A stretch of 64,000 bases of DNA from Anisakis pegreffii. Lineage: Eukaryota > Nematoda > Chromadorea > Rhabditida > Anisakidae. This document shows positions 1-14,100 of this stretch, piece by piece. The notes below the pieces were generated by a model. The model made no database searches and was not told the DNA's origin. It saw nothing but the letters and a program-made list of their open reading frames with translations. Each line of letters starts with the position of its first letter. The first letter of the stretch is position 1. The DNA is taken from assembly GCA_035041965.1 (NCBI GenBank), contig JAPYMA010001220.1, forward strand, positions 47,259 to 111,258, given 5' to 3'. The position numbers and the translations under genes are program-made.

Positions 1-1939
1 CAAATTCTTGGGTAGGGATATATTTACGTAGGGATATATATTTACGTACAGGGATATACAAATGTACATATAGATGTACAAGGGAAAGGATATAGAAGAC
101 AGGGATATGCTAACGAAGGGTGGTGGACGAATTGGTAATGTAAAGTGACGTGATGATATGTTTGCTAGTTGTAGTTGATGCTCGCTCGTCAGGCGGCGTT
201 TTATAGAAGAGGAAGAATAAACGAAGATATGACGATAGATTTATTGGATATGTTGATGACTAAGATATATAGGAAGGAGCATAAGTCAGTCCTAAACGAT
301 GAATGCTACAATTGAAATGTGAATAGTGGCTGACCCTATGGCAACAGCAACAGCGTAGACAACATTCACTCATATCGTAGGGTCACAAATCTTATCTTAA
401 GCCAAGTTACAGGCTTATTAGATAGAGGATGATAGTTTGAGTTATCGTTTAGGTGAGTTAGTTAGAGAGTACTGTGTGTGTGTGTTTGTGTTGTGCTCAA
501 TTGTAACTTATAACTTTCAATTTTGACGCCACCAACACTTAGCCATTTACTAATTGTATGTGTGTACATAGAACAATACTTTCAGCAATTGATCATGATT
601 TGATAATTATAGTCATTTCAGTAACAATAACGGTGATAATGTTATGTTCGAATGTGTTTGTAAGTAAGTGTATCATTACCAGTTTCACGGAACTTCATCA
701 AATCCTATCAAAAACAACTCATTGATCGTGATTTTATCATCAATCGTTCACATTTGCACACTGCTATTCTTCTCATCACCGTCCTCATTATCAACGCAAG
801 CTTATGATATTTCCTTATCACTTCGACGATCATTTTCTTATCTGTAACGTTGATTTTTCTCCTTCTTAATATCAACTGCTCTATCGTACTCTATGCATCT
901 ACAATTGCAATAAAATTATAATTTGCTTCGTAAACTATCAACGTTAAGCTGCTTATCTGCAATCCTAACTTGCATCCTATCCGTTCTATCTTCAAGTGAA
1001 ATGTAACAACAACAACATCCTTCGTTCGATTCGATTGTTTCATTGAGGTGATAATGCTAGCACACTAACTCATCTCAGTCTACCCTACCTGTTGCATTAG
1101 CCATCTTATCACCGTTATCTTTTAAGCCACAATTAAATTATCAGTGTTCATCTAGAATGAGATCGTTGCCACAATTGCTTTCAGCGCTGTCCAGCTATTA
1201 TATTTGATGTGATGCTCATTAATGTGCTTTCTCGATTATACTCGATGTCGTTGGTTTTTGAATTTTCGTTTAAGTTGATTTGGTTTCAAATTCTGATTAT
1301 ACTCCATTCGAATGAACACTTCTGTGAATTCACTAATTTTTTAGCAGTTAGGACTATTCAAATCCACGAAGCCATTAGCAGCCTTGCGATTCTTCTTTTT
1401 CATAGCATCTTTTGATATTTATCATGAAATGCGGAAGACCACTATTGTTGAGGTGCAGAATAACTGAAAATAACTGAAAAGAAGTCGTTTCGTTTATTGT
1501 AAAATTTCGGAGTGATTCAGTTAAATCAGATACACTCTAGGTCAAGTAACTATGAAACGATGGATGTTTTTGCAACAATTGGCCATTTTTTTGGGAATTT
1601 TAAGAAACGCTTAAGAAGCATTTTCCAGACCTCTGATGCAACATTTTGTGAGTGTGTTCATCTGCTGATTGGTTGAGCAGATAATAGCTTACCTACTTGT
1701 GGTGTGTGAACTGGGATGAGTGCGTTGGGGAGGGAGATGAGATTAGGAAATGTGCGGATGGATATATAATGAAACATAAAATCGTCAGTCGATATCGTAT
1801 TAATAACCCAGTAATTAGTTATTTTATTCGTTGCCCTTTTAGATTGTGAAATAGTTCGTTGTGACGACGATGTGATATTATTGTTTATTGCAATTGTATT
1901 GTTTATTCAATAGTGCTTAAGTGTATTTATTCCTTTGCA
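1..1939. other. Non-coding upstream region of the papilin gene
   Basis: I see no exon-like open frame with usable splice sites here. The first 105 bases hold a loose repeat of GGGATATA/TTTACGTA units, and there is a short TG run near 475-490. The region lies directly upstream of the papilin leader on the same strand, so it probably carries its promoter; I cannot point to a specific element. Confidence 0.5.
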
Positions 1940-2060
1940 GATGATTCGTATTCTGTATTACAAATTCGTTTTTCGTGTTGTTTTTATTTTGAGCAATTTC
2001 GGGACGATTCGTTATATTAAATTGTATTGTAGGGTTAACGCCATACCATCCAAATAAAGC
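1940..2060 (+). promoter_or_regulatory. 5' leader of papilin: candidate splice or trans-splice acceptor plus upstream ORF
   Basis: A pyrimidine-rich TTTGCAG acceptor ends at 1940, 120 bases before the papilin start codon. It could receive a spliced leader or a 5' UTR exon; the sequence cannot tell which. An ATG directly at 1941 opens a 38-codon frame that stops at 2055-2057, three bases before the main ATG at 2061. If transcripts begin here, that upstream frame would be translated first and could lower papilin translation. Confidence 0.4.
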
Positions 2061-2147
2061 ATGCAACTGCTGTTCAACTTGGCAGTTGTTGTTTATTTGC
2101 CATTGCTGGCGATCGCGTGGAGTATTCCGTTCTTCTCAACTGAAAAG
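2061..2147 (+). other. mig-6: Papilin exon 1: signal peptide
   Basis: This exon encodes 29 residues beginning MQLLFNLAVVVYLPLLAIAW, a typical signal peptide with a hydrophobic core and a small-residue stretch near the end. It ends in phase 0 at a GTTTGT donor. I chose this ATG because the only upstream ATG nearby, at 1941, is in a frame that stops before it. Confidence 0.8.
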
Positions 2148-5100
2148 GTTTGTGCTCAGAATGCAAAACAACAAAAAAGACTCTCTGAATTTTTCCATTT
2201 AATACAATGCGATTCCTTCGCAATTCATTAAATGTTCAAATATGAAAAGGCTTCATTGTGCAAATACACGCATTCTTTTATCCGTACCGTCTTCACGCGC
2301 TGAGCATATCGTATTCGATGGTTGCTCTCACATCATAAGATCACGAAAGCCCATAGAAACCTGAATGTAATTGCTTCTCACTTCACTGCTTGTCACCTAC
2401 AAAAAGAACATTACAATGATGCAACAGCTTCAAAATTCACGACTTTATCGTCATGTTTCATAAGAATCCCCAAAGTAATTTCCTTCACATGAACAAAAAA
2501 GATCAACAGGTGCAGTTGAACCGTTTTTATAGTCTTCACGACGGAGGTTCCTGTAGCGGGATAAATTCTGAATGCCTCAAAAGTTTCTCTAAGCAAACAG
2601 CTAATTTAAATTGCAACAGCTCTGTTGCCGTGCTTTTTATCACTTTCTAAACGTGATTACACTTGTCGTTCCCATCATCACATCTTACTTCGTTGTTATG
2701 TTTTTATGTGATCATCAATCATTTATTTTATTATATTATCGTTTGCAGCAGCTGTTCATAACTCATAACTTCGTGCATCATCAGTTTTAAAGAACTTTAA
2801 AGATTTCGATGCTGCTTGCTAAAATCACCTCTTAAAAATGTTCTGATCCATCCATCCGCCTACACTGATCAAATAGCGTTTGTTCATTGATGATGCTGGT
2901 GAAGCAGCATTCGATATTCAACTGCTAAAACCTGAAAATGCCTTCACTGAACTTCCAAAACACCATAATTCAATCGAGTACAGTTAAGTGGTGAAAGAAA
3001 TCGCCTGTACAACTGCACATTGATGCGCACTCACTAGATCTATTGCTTCATGTTCACTGCACGATGGTCATTTGCATACGAAAGTTGTTCGCGCATTAAA
3101 GAAATAATGAAACCTGTGGATGACGGCATGAAAAGAACCACTTCTGAAAATTGAGACTTTTCGGGTTCAAGTTTAGCTATGCTCTGAGATTTGAATATCC
3201 TTCAGATGAAACTCACTTGAGCTTCCAACGTGTCAGTTTACCTTTCAGCAGCTTTCACTGAAAATGAATCTGCCGTACTCGTAAGCGATAACTGACCTTT
3301 GATAACAGTCGTTTTGGATGAGACCAGAAGAGTTGGCTATGAGAAACTGCAAGGCCAATGCCTTCAATCAACAAATACAGCCGAATACCTTTGACTGAGT
3401 CCATGACAATTTTGAGATGATCTCACGATGAACAATGTTTTTGTCATCAGTAGAGCAAATCAATCAAATAAGTGCAAAATATCCTCACATATGCGAATTT
3501 CAAAGTGTTGTTGCCTATGCTAAGGCGTCAACAACTATTAAAGATGTGTTATTAAGATGTTTAAAGCCAAAAATTCTATCATCAAACGTGCAGTTTCGGC
3601 GGCATTCGTTAAAGCTGAATGTGCTCTCAACACAATACTTCTCAATTAGACCATCTTTGTTCTTATTCAAAATCATTTCATTGCGTTCACTAAGGAACAA
3701 AGGAACAAAACTCGTCGTTTTGCCCAAAGAACACATCAATTCTGCTCCAAAAAATCGAAAAGAAAACGCCAAAAAAACGTTCGATTACGGTGTTTGCAAA
3801 CACAAACAATGAAGATCATTCATTTCGATCGCTCTTACAATTAGCACAATACCGTCAAGTCTTTCTCTCGTTTGCTTAAGATTTTCCGTGAAAAATTATT
3901 CCTAGAAATCGAAAATTGATAGTCATTGTTTTCACATCGAAGATTGATCATCGAATCCAATGTTCTTTATTCTGTTTCTCATTTGTTTCTCAGTTCCACT
4001 GTGAATCGCCGCACAAAATTTGTGTTTTTCGGCAAATAATGAATGACTGAATGATTTTTAGTTGATTGATTGCAACTTTTGAAATATTCTCTGCAAATAA
4101 TGGCTTGTTTTTTGGTGTTAATGATAGTTTGGGGAATTAGTCATTAATTGCGTCTGCAGTGAAAAAACTTCAAAGCTTGAAAAACTATGATAGAATTTAA
4201 TTCACATTGCGATGCTTCATTCTCGCCTTCTAAAGTGTCTCCTAAAATATTCTATTTTGTGAGCTAGCGATTGACTGCTGGCTTTGATCAATTTGCTCGC
4301 ATTGTAATTGATATACATTCATTCCAATCCACTTGATGTGATCCACCAACAGAATTGTTTTTTTCACTCGTCAGTTGTCTAATTGCTAAGGAAAATTAAG
4401 TGCAGAATCTAGTTCAAGCTTCTGCTCACTGCTTAGTCATTATTCATTGTTGTACACAACATTCAAAAAGCTGAGCATACTGAGTTCGAGAATCACCTTC
4501 AGCAAATTCAGTTAGGCATAAATCTGAGTGGGTGATCATTTGAGTCTCTTCTCAGACACTTCATCCTCTCAGATGGTGAGCCGGAGCAAACCTAGTCGAA
4601 CACGCAAGACAGTTTCGTGAATTTTGAACCTATTTTTTAAAAATGAAAATTCAGTGCTCCAGTGGCATTTTAATTATGTATGTTTGGTTGTAATCACTCA
4701 AAAGTGTGCTTGAAGGCAGTTAAGCAGTGGAGGCAGTTGCTTAAGAGTCTGACTGATCAAGACATATAGAGCAGTGTTGATTGCAGAACGGTGAAGTCTA
4801 TTTGTATCATGGATCTCCGAGGGAAGCTGATCCGGAATCACTTCGAATAAAACGACAAGCCTATCAGGTGTTTGTTGGAGGTGACGTATCAGTGACTGTC
4901 GACAAATCAGGTCAAGCCGAAACAGGCGTTTGGGGTCCGTGGTTGGGCGATCAGGAATGCTCAAGGACATGCGGAGGTGGTGTTAAGATCGAGAAACGTC
5001 AATGCAAGTTGGTGTTTTTCGAAGTCTACGATTACACGATATTTTTGAGATTGCATTTCAACAAATCAGCACACTGCACAATCAAAATTCTTCAGTTGAT

Positions 5101-8100
5101 TCTGTACGAACGAACTGATTGATTGATGAAAATTGCAATTAGATTTTGCTTTTTCCGATGTGAATCAATCAGATGTAAAAAGAGCAGAGAATTTCTCGAA
5201 AGTTATATGCAATATCCATGTATAACATATGATTAATTGACAAATGGATGTAAACCGATGCAATTTATTCAATATCTCATTCGATATTGTGCAAGATGTT
5301 GTAAATTTTGCTTGCATTGATGAAAACGTGCAGTACATTATGATTTATATGCATTCCTCGAAATACTGCCCTCGCATTCAATGCTCACCCAGTTTTTATT
5401 ATCATTACGTTAGACCTGTAAGCCAATCATCAGCCAAGAAGCAAAAAAAAAGAAAGGAATATGTGATCAAGAATGATGAAAATGCTTAGGGTAACGATAG
5501 TGATAGTCGCAATTGTTGACGTGATCATTTTACACCTTACACATTGTACTGATCAGAGCAGCATGTAATCGATCATGAACAAGATCAGTGCACTACATCG
5601 AGTGATCACTCTGGCGACCAGTACAAGAGAGGTCTACGCATTCAATAGTGTAGCAGTAAGGACAGCAATAATATCTGTAAAAATGATGATAATAACAAAC
5701 TTAGTAGCATTAGCATTGTTAATCATAATAATAAGATACTATCAATAAAGATGATAATCATTATGAGAATAATAAAAGTAAACGATTGATATGGTATGAC
5801 GACAGAAGTATTTGTTTTTTCAGTGGCGAATGCACGGGTGCCTCAGTCAGGTATGTATCGTGTAACATTGAGGATTGTCCACCGGGATCAGCAGATTTCC
5901 GTGAACAACAATGTTCAACACACGATGATACACCGCTGGACGGCAATTACTATAAATGGTTACCGTATCCCGGCAAGAACAAATGTGAACTGACGTGTAA
6001 ACCTGATAGTGCTAACTTCTATTACAAATGGGCCGATAAGGTATAGTCCATATGAATCCTATTCATAGAACTTATTTCAAAGCCGGCACCGATAAATTCA
6101 TACTTGAAATTCATCTTATCAACTATAAAAACGTGAATTGAGTAACGACGATCGTAAGAAGTTGATATGATTTGCATTTAAATGTTCACTCAATGTTAGC
6201 AGATTTTGAAATCGAAGGTGAGAGATTGCATGGATTCTTCATGAAAAGAGAACAAATATGGAACTAAACGTATTTTGCGTTGAGGTTGTTGATGGAACGA
6301 AATGCGATTCAACAAGAGACGATATCTGTGTTGATGGCATCTGTTTGCCGGTGGGCTGTGATAAGAAATTGGGATCTGCGGTCAAAGACGACAAATGTGG
6401 TGTTTGCGGTGGCAATGGATCAACGTGTAAAACCATCGAAGGATTCTTTGACGAGCGTAATTTGACGCCTGGATACCATAACATTATTCGATTACCTGTC
6501 GGCGCTACGTCGATTCGTGTTGAGGAAATGCGTCCAACAACAAACTCGCTCGGTAAAAATTCATTTCAATTAGGAGTGATTCTTTAGGATAATCGAATTT
6601 TCTGAGTTGAGTACTCTTCCGAAATTACCAAAAAGAGTTGACTTCAGCTGGGGAATGAAGTAAAGTTGTTAATTCAATTGAAGGCTCTAAGATTACACAG
6701 TAGTATTCTAGGAGAATGTTATTTTCACTTATGATTCATGGTTTTGTTGATTCGAAATTTGAGACAGATTCGAAGAGTAATTCTGGTATTAAGAGCGAAC
6801 AAGCATACTTTCAGCGATCAAAAATAGTTCGGATCACTTCTATTTGAATGGAAACTACCAGATTCAAGTGATCGATAAGGATATCGAGATTGGTGGTACC
6901 GTATTCGAGTATGACAATTCAAAGTCTCGACGTGCAGGTAGTGCCTTCGAGAAATTGGTCGCTCGCGGACCAACCAATGAAGAACTCATCATTGCATTGC
7001 TTTTCCAATCCGGCAATAAGGTTATTGAAAAACGTCTTCCGTTCTCTTTGAATGATTACCTCATATTATGCTAATCATCATCACCTATCATCGCCAATAA
7101 ACTGAATCGTCCGATGTCTGCTAGTGGCACAATTATCGCACGTTCAAGACAAATTCGGATGAAACCTTTCTGTTAATATCATGGATTCAGTAGTCTGTGA
7201 TGAGTTTATTAAAGTGATCACACTTGAAGGTCAGTTACACATTGCAAGGGTTTCGTTGCAATGGGAGAATATTCTTTTTGTTTTAGGAAAGTGCAATCCA
7301 ATATGAATTCTCTGTACCGTTGGAACAAGACAAACCGTATATGTATAAGCCTGGCGAGTGGACAGCGTGTACAGTGACCTGTGGTAAAGGAGTGCAGACA
7401 CGAACACCGTATTGTGTTGAGATGGCGTCTGGAGAGCGTGTCGCAGATGAGATTTGCGACGAAAATAATGCCACAAAACCGGTGATCGAGAAAGAATGTG
7501 AAACGATCGATTGCGAAGCCGAGTGAGTGATGATAACTCATTTTTATGGCAGATCTCTGATCTGCTTCATAACTGAACACATTCCGAAATTTTATGATCA
7601 TTTTATTGAGTGTAAGGCAATTTTTTGTGAAAAGTCCAGTGACTGTAATCGTTGACGCTCAATAAAAATCGAATTCTTCTCAATCGAAGCCTTTACTAGT
7701 TGAGTTTATATTTCAGATGGTATCAAGGCAAATGGGAACCGTGCTCGGAAACGTGCGGCAGTACGGGTTCACAGTACCGTGTTGTCTATTGTCATACCGT
7801 ATACGCCGATGGACGGCGAGTCACTATTGATGATGCAAATTGCACTTCGGAACGTCCACCTGTACAGCAACAATGTAATAGGTGTGTGCGATTTTTGCAT
7901 TTGAATTTTAAATTTTATTCTCGCTAGCTCATCAGATTCCAGCCTATTGTTTTTTTGAGATTGAATTGTTTTGTTTAACTTTTTGAAGCACTTTTCAATA
8001 TCTGATCAAGGTTCTAAAAAATATTTGATTATGGACAATCATAACTAATGTGGAGGGAGATTCCGGTGTAATTCTCTTACGTGACACTTGTAATTCTTCT

Positions 8101-11100
8101 CGTTTAAGGTATCACAGTAACAATAATTTCTGATTGAAATGATTTGAGATTCATTCGTTCGTAATAGAATGTGATCACCACGGTTATTTGGGAAAAGCTT
8201 CTTATAGGTTCTCTTGCCCTGAATGGCAAGCCGGACCGTGGAGTGCATGTTCTGAGAAATGTGGTGATGCATATCAGTATCGTTCGGTGACGTGTCGAAG
8301 TGAGAAGGAGGGAGAAGAAGGCAAATTGTTACCTGCTGAAGCTTGTGGTGATCTTGTGGTTGAGAATCGACGTAGTTGTAATTTGGGACCTTGTGAGGGA
8401 TTAACATTCACCACTTCTGAGTGGAATTTGGTACGTGATAAATGCCTTCGCTTATGTGACGCTTGAAAATTCTTCTCGTTTAATGTGGAATTATTGACGG
8501 AATTCCTGAGCATCTTGTGATGTAAAAGTAACTTTTTGTCACGCACACTTATATTATAAGATGTTTGAATGAAATAATGTTCTCGTTCAAGAATTGATCG
8601 CGATCTTTAAAAAGCAATTGGAACATTGAGTTCTTTACGATTATTCGTTTTGTAGTTGTGATTTCACTTGAGGATTAAAGTTTCAAAGTTCCAATTTAGT
8701 GTCAAAAATGCAACGATACGGAAGAGACACGCAATGTGACATGCAAAGACCCAACCGGTCGAGTGTATCCACTGGAGAAATGTCTCAACGACAATACCAC
8801 CGAAATACCGATTGATACTCGATCATGCGCAACACCACCTGTAATTCTTGTTATTTTTCAATAATTTATTTGAAATTTCACTTTGAAAATTCAATGCTAC
8901 TGAATAGAATGTAATGAAATTTCTGATCACTTCATTGATAACAAACTCTGTCATTGTGTTTTAGCCATGCGTTTACGAATGGCATTCATCTGAATGGTCA
9001 AAATGTAGTACGGAATGCGGGCATGGTCATCAAGATCGACGAGTTGTTTGCGCAATACACGAACTTGGCGATCTAACGGTTTGTTATTTCCACTTCCCCA
9101 TCTGTACAGTTTCTTTTTGAACCGTCGCATATGAATTAAAACGAATTACCTTGAGATGGTTCGACCGATGGATGCGCACATCCATCGGTCGAACCATCTC
9201 AAGGTAATTCGTTTTAATTCATTATCAATATGCGGATAAACCCACACATTTATCATTATTTTAGTCGCATATCATTGAAAGGCGATTACTTTGAGTTGTG
9301 TACAGGTTTGATTGAATGTTTGCGTATAATAACGGTAATAATGAGTTCATCTAATTTGCAGGTTGTGGATGAATCGCATTGTGTTGAAGATAGAAAGCCA
9401 CCAAAAACAAAGAATTGTACGAATGAAGAAAAATGCAACGGAACTTATTATATGGGTCCATGGACACAGTGTACATCTGAGTGAGTTTCGCAATTAAATT
9501 AACTACATTACAAGAAAACACTGCAATAAGATCAGTTTATGCGATTAGAGTAAATGTCAAACGATCAAATGAAATTTGTTAAGATGTGGAGGTGGCACAC
9601 AAACACGTATGATCGTGTGCTTGAATTATGATAAGAAACCGGTGCCGGAATGGTGTGACGAGGCCGCTAAGCCACCAGAAGAACAAGAGTGCAACATTGA
9701 GGAGTGTCCAAGTTTGTCATTCACTCATCACATCGAGTATTCACCGCTTGATTAAGCTAATAATCTGATGAAGTCGTTGGAGCATTTGCATCAACTCAAG
9801 TTTTTGAAGTTTTGATTCGATGAATGCTATCTAGTGATAGACGATTCACGTATGCATGAACATGTTTGTATGATTACATCGAATGTATTCATAGTTGAAA
9901 TGAGTATGATATTTCGACAAAACATCATGATTTTGCAGCTTGTGAGACCAGCGAGTTCGGTTGCTGCCCAGACAACTCGACGTATGCGCAAGGACCTTAC
10001 CTGGAAGGATGTTCGAATTGCTCGTTATCAGATTTCGGTTGTTGTGCTGATAACATCACTGAGGCAACTGGTCTAAATGGAGAAGGATGTCCCGAATATG
10101 TAGCGCTAGAAGAGGAGGAAGGTAGTGGAGAGGAGACAATTATTGAATTGGAAGAAGAGGACGAAGAGAAAGAAAAGAAAAAAGAAGAGTAATAAACATT
10201 TTCATTGTAACACTGAAATATTGAAATGAGCATCTATCTATGAGAAAATCAAACCGACGAAATCTGAAGGGAATTCACATGTGTTTGTAAGCTACTCGTT
10301 AACACACTTCTATGGTGTCTCGAAGTAAACTGAAAATTTAAGTCGAAATCGTGCACCGTTCAAAATTCATGTCGAGCCAAACACTTAATTATGAATGAAA
10401 ATTTCCTGATAAATTTCGATATATCTCTTGAATTTGAACACTACCATTGAAGCGTGATCGATCTTTATCGATCAAACTTGCAGAGGTGACGACATATGTG
10501 AGGTGAAGAGTGAAGAAACTGGCGAAGTAGCATTTGTTGATTGTCAAATTGGTGGTATGAACGAGACGACAATGGCGGATCAAGATGAGTTATTGACGAA
10601 TATGACCGCTGAAAATGCTACGATTCATTGTTCGAAGACTGAATTCGGTTGTTGTCCAGATTGGGCGACGCCATCTGAAGGAGCCGACAATGCGGGATGC
10701 CCAACATTTGTTCTAGGTATGATAGAATTCTCATATGTTCAATACGCTGATCACTGATTTTTTTGTAGTAAACAATATTAATTCAAAAATGCAAAGTGTT
10801 CATTTCAAGAGGCTCATAACGTGAAAGTTAACGGTTTTCTGTTTGAAATAAAAGATCCTTGATTGGGTTCAATTTCCAGAAATTTGATTTAGATTCCTAT
10901 GGAATTTTAAGAGCTATAAATGCGCAGATAATTATTGAAATACTCATAGTCCTTCGTCATGTATATGACCATTAGGATCTATCATCATATATCGATGATT
11001 GGTTATGAAATAAGTTCAACGGAATCATTACAATTGAAATAATTGTTAAATTCAGGCTCATGCAATGATACGGCGTATGGTTGTTGTCCAGATGAGGTCA

Positions 11101-14100
11101 CAATGGCCAGAGGTCCGAACTACGAGGGATGTGGTGAACCATCATGTGCAGCCTCGTTATATGGATGTTGTAAAGATCGTAAAACAATCGCATTCGGTCC
11201 TCATTATGCAGGTTCGTCTAATCGCATTCCAATTAGCTTATCAGGCCACCATCTGATCGTTATGATGTATCCCCATTTTCATTTATTTCACAGGAAAAGA
11301 CCTTTAAAATAATGATTTGATGAACCAATGATATTGAAGTATTCTCAAATATTGTTAATTGCTCTGTGAAATAATCGCCATGTCGATCAGTTTTTGTCAA
11401 TGTGATTTGGAAAATTTGCTTAAGGTTGCGAGCGATCGTCGTTCCCATGTGAGTTGTCCTCGTTCGGATGTTGCCCAGATGGCGAAACTGCAGCATTGGG
11501 CGAGAACGGTACCGGATGTGGTTCAGACTGTCTCGTTTCAAAACATGGGTGCTGTCCGGATGGTGTGACTCCATCGAAGGGTAGCAGCAACGAAGGTATA
11601 TTTTCTCATGTAATACAATCTTGCCCGTCCCGGTTTAGAGATAAATGACGTTATAGAGTTATTTGTTGTCTACTTTTTAGGATGTGGTTGTAAATACGCG
11701 CAATTCGGTTGTTGCCCAGATGGCAAGAGTTCAGCGAAGGGACCGGGCTTTTATGGTTGTCCAGAAACATGCGCTCAAAGTCAGTATGGATGTTGTCCGG
11801 ATGGTAAAACGGCCTCAAGAGGACCGAATAAAGAAGGTAGCAAATTGATCTGCTAACAACATCTACAAAATGTCTGCATAAATTACCCAAATTCTCTAAC
11901 AATAAGACAACACGAAATTTATTGCGTTTTCAGGTTGTCCTTGTCAATACACGAAGTACGGTTGTTGTCCTGACGGTGAAACTGCCTCGATGGGACCAAA
12001 TAATGAAGGATGTGATGACTGCAGATATGCTAAGTAAGTTCGAATGAATGATTTTATTTCAGCGAATTCCATATCCATATTTAAGAAATCGCTATGTGCG
12101 CAATTAGATATTCAAGTTTCTTAATGTTTCATGAAATGAGAAAGTTTCATTGACCGAAAACATGCACTGAATTCATTTGTGTTCATCTTCCAGACACGGT
12201 TGTTGTTCGGACGGCGAAACAAAAGCCACTGGACCAAACTATGCGGGATGTCCTTCAACTACAGTGGCTCCATTCCTACTTGGCGGCACTGTGGCTCCTG
12301 AGAAGATTTGTAAGATAGTTTTTTATTGTTGTATTTTTGCATTCCGTTTTTGAAAACTTTTCGAACACTTCATATTCCATACCGCTGAGTCGTTGATTCT
12401 CTTCAAACAACTCAATCGAACAGAATATGAAGTGTTTCCAGACCATGAATCCGCTGAATCGCCAGAGTGATTCCCATCCATGGAAGCAGACTTTCTGAGT
12501 CTGTCAAAAAACTTAAACATCCGTCAAACTTGAATGTTTTTCAGTTGAGTGTGGAAATTCTATTTGAGGACGAGCACTGGTCCCTTGATTGCGTTTCTCA
12601 TGATTAACACGACTAATTTTCAGCTGCATGCTCGTTGCCGCAAGACCAAGGAACTGTTTGCCATCCAGGATATAAACTCGTATGGTTCTACGATACCGCA
12701 GAAGGTCGTTGTTCGCAGTTCTGGTATGGTGGCTGTGAGGGTAACGACAATCGCTTTGCAACTAAAGATCAATGCGAAACAATTTGTGTGGAACCACCGG
12801 CGAAAGGTTTGCTCTCAACAAATAGAATACAATACAATCGTTTTGTAGTGTATTCTAGTGTTGTGCGGGGAGAGAAAAAAGTGAGGGACGGTGAGAGTCG
12901 GGAACATTTCGGGGATGGGGACAGTCCTCGAAAATGGCCGTCGCTCGAAAATGGTCGGAGATTCGAGGACGGGGACTCCCCACACAACACTAGTGTATTC
13001 TATTTGAGAAAGAATTCTCGTATTTGTAGAAAGCCTTTCACGATCATAGTCAGGAATAACTAGGATTTCATTTCATCAATGCAATCATTGAAACAAAATG
13101 AATTTTTTTGAATTTTAATGATCACATAATGTCTTTTCAAAGTTGTGCGCCTGGATCAATGCAGGGATCGTTTTTGTATTCAGGTCGTTGTTATCTACCA
13201 AAAATGGAAGGTCCACTCCGTTGTACTCAGCTGTCGGCACGTTACTGGTACGACTACACGACCAGACAATGCGGAGCATTCTGGTGGCGTGGCTGTTTAG
13301 GTAACGCGAACAATTTCGAGAGTTGGGAAGAATGTCAAACGTTCTGTACGGGAATTGGACCGTTCGAGACGACCACTACAACGCCTCAACCTGCACAACC
13401 AGAACAATACGAACGGCCAACTGCCGCGGCTGGCACTGAGGTACAGCCTCATCCAGAACCTAGCTATAGGGAGTATGATCCAACGCGTGACCAGGCACGT
13501 CAACCTCAAGGTCAGCAACAACCCGACTATTCGCAACAACAACAACAATACCCACAAGATCCTCGACAGCAACCCGAATATCGTCAGCAACAACCGCAAC
13601 CGGAGTACCCTCAGCAGCCTCGTCAACCGGAGTACCCTCAGCAGCCCCGTCAACCGGAGTACCCTCAGCAGCCCCGTCAACCGGAGTACCCTCAGCAGCC
13701 CCGTCAACCAGAGTACCCTCAGCAGCCCCGTCAACCAGAGTATCCTCAGCAGCCTCGCCAACCGGAGCGTCCACAATATCCAGAGCAACCGCGTCAGCCG
13801 GAATATCCGCAATATCCAGAACAACGCCGTCAACCTGAATATCCCCAGCAACCTCAGCAACCCGAACAGTCACCGCAGCCGACTCAACCACCACATGAAC
13901 GATCCCAGCAAAGACCTCATGATCCTCGCCAACAATATCAACCGCGTAAGCGTTTTTAAATTTTTCGCAACAATTTTTTTTGATATTTCAGAATTTTTAT
14001 CTATCTGTGTAGTCCATCAGCATACCAGCTTTTTACGAGCATGTTCATCCTCTTGACGAGCATCATTTTTGCTTTTCAGATGCTTTTGTAGTTTGAATAA

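Noticed and set aside
3435..3812. 125-codon plus-strand frame in the first papilin intron
   Set aside because: No recognisable motif, an overlapping antisense frame of similar quality, and not needed to join exons 1 and 2.
13297..13894. Long open frames antisense to and shifted from the PEYPQQPRQ exon (up to 233 aa)
   Set aside because: They arise because the GC-rich 27-bp repeat has no stops in several frames; the Kunitz-containing frame is the real one.
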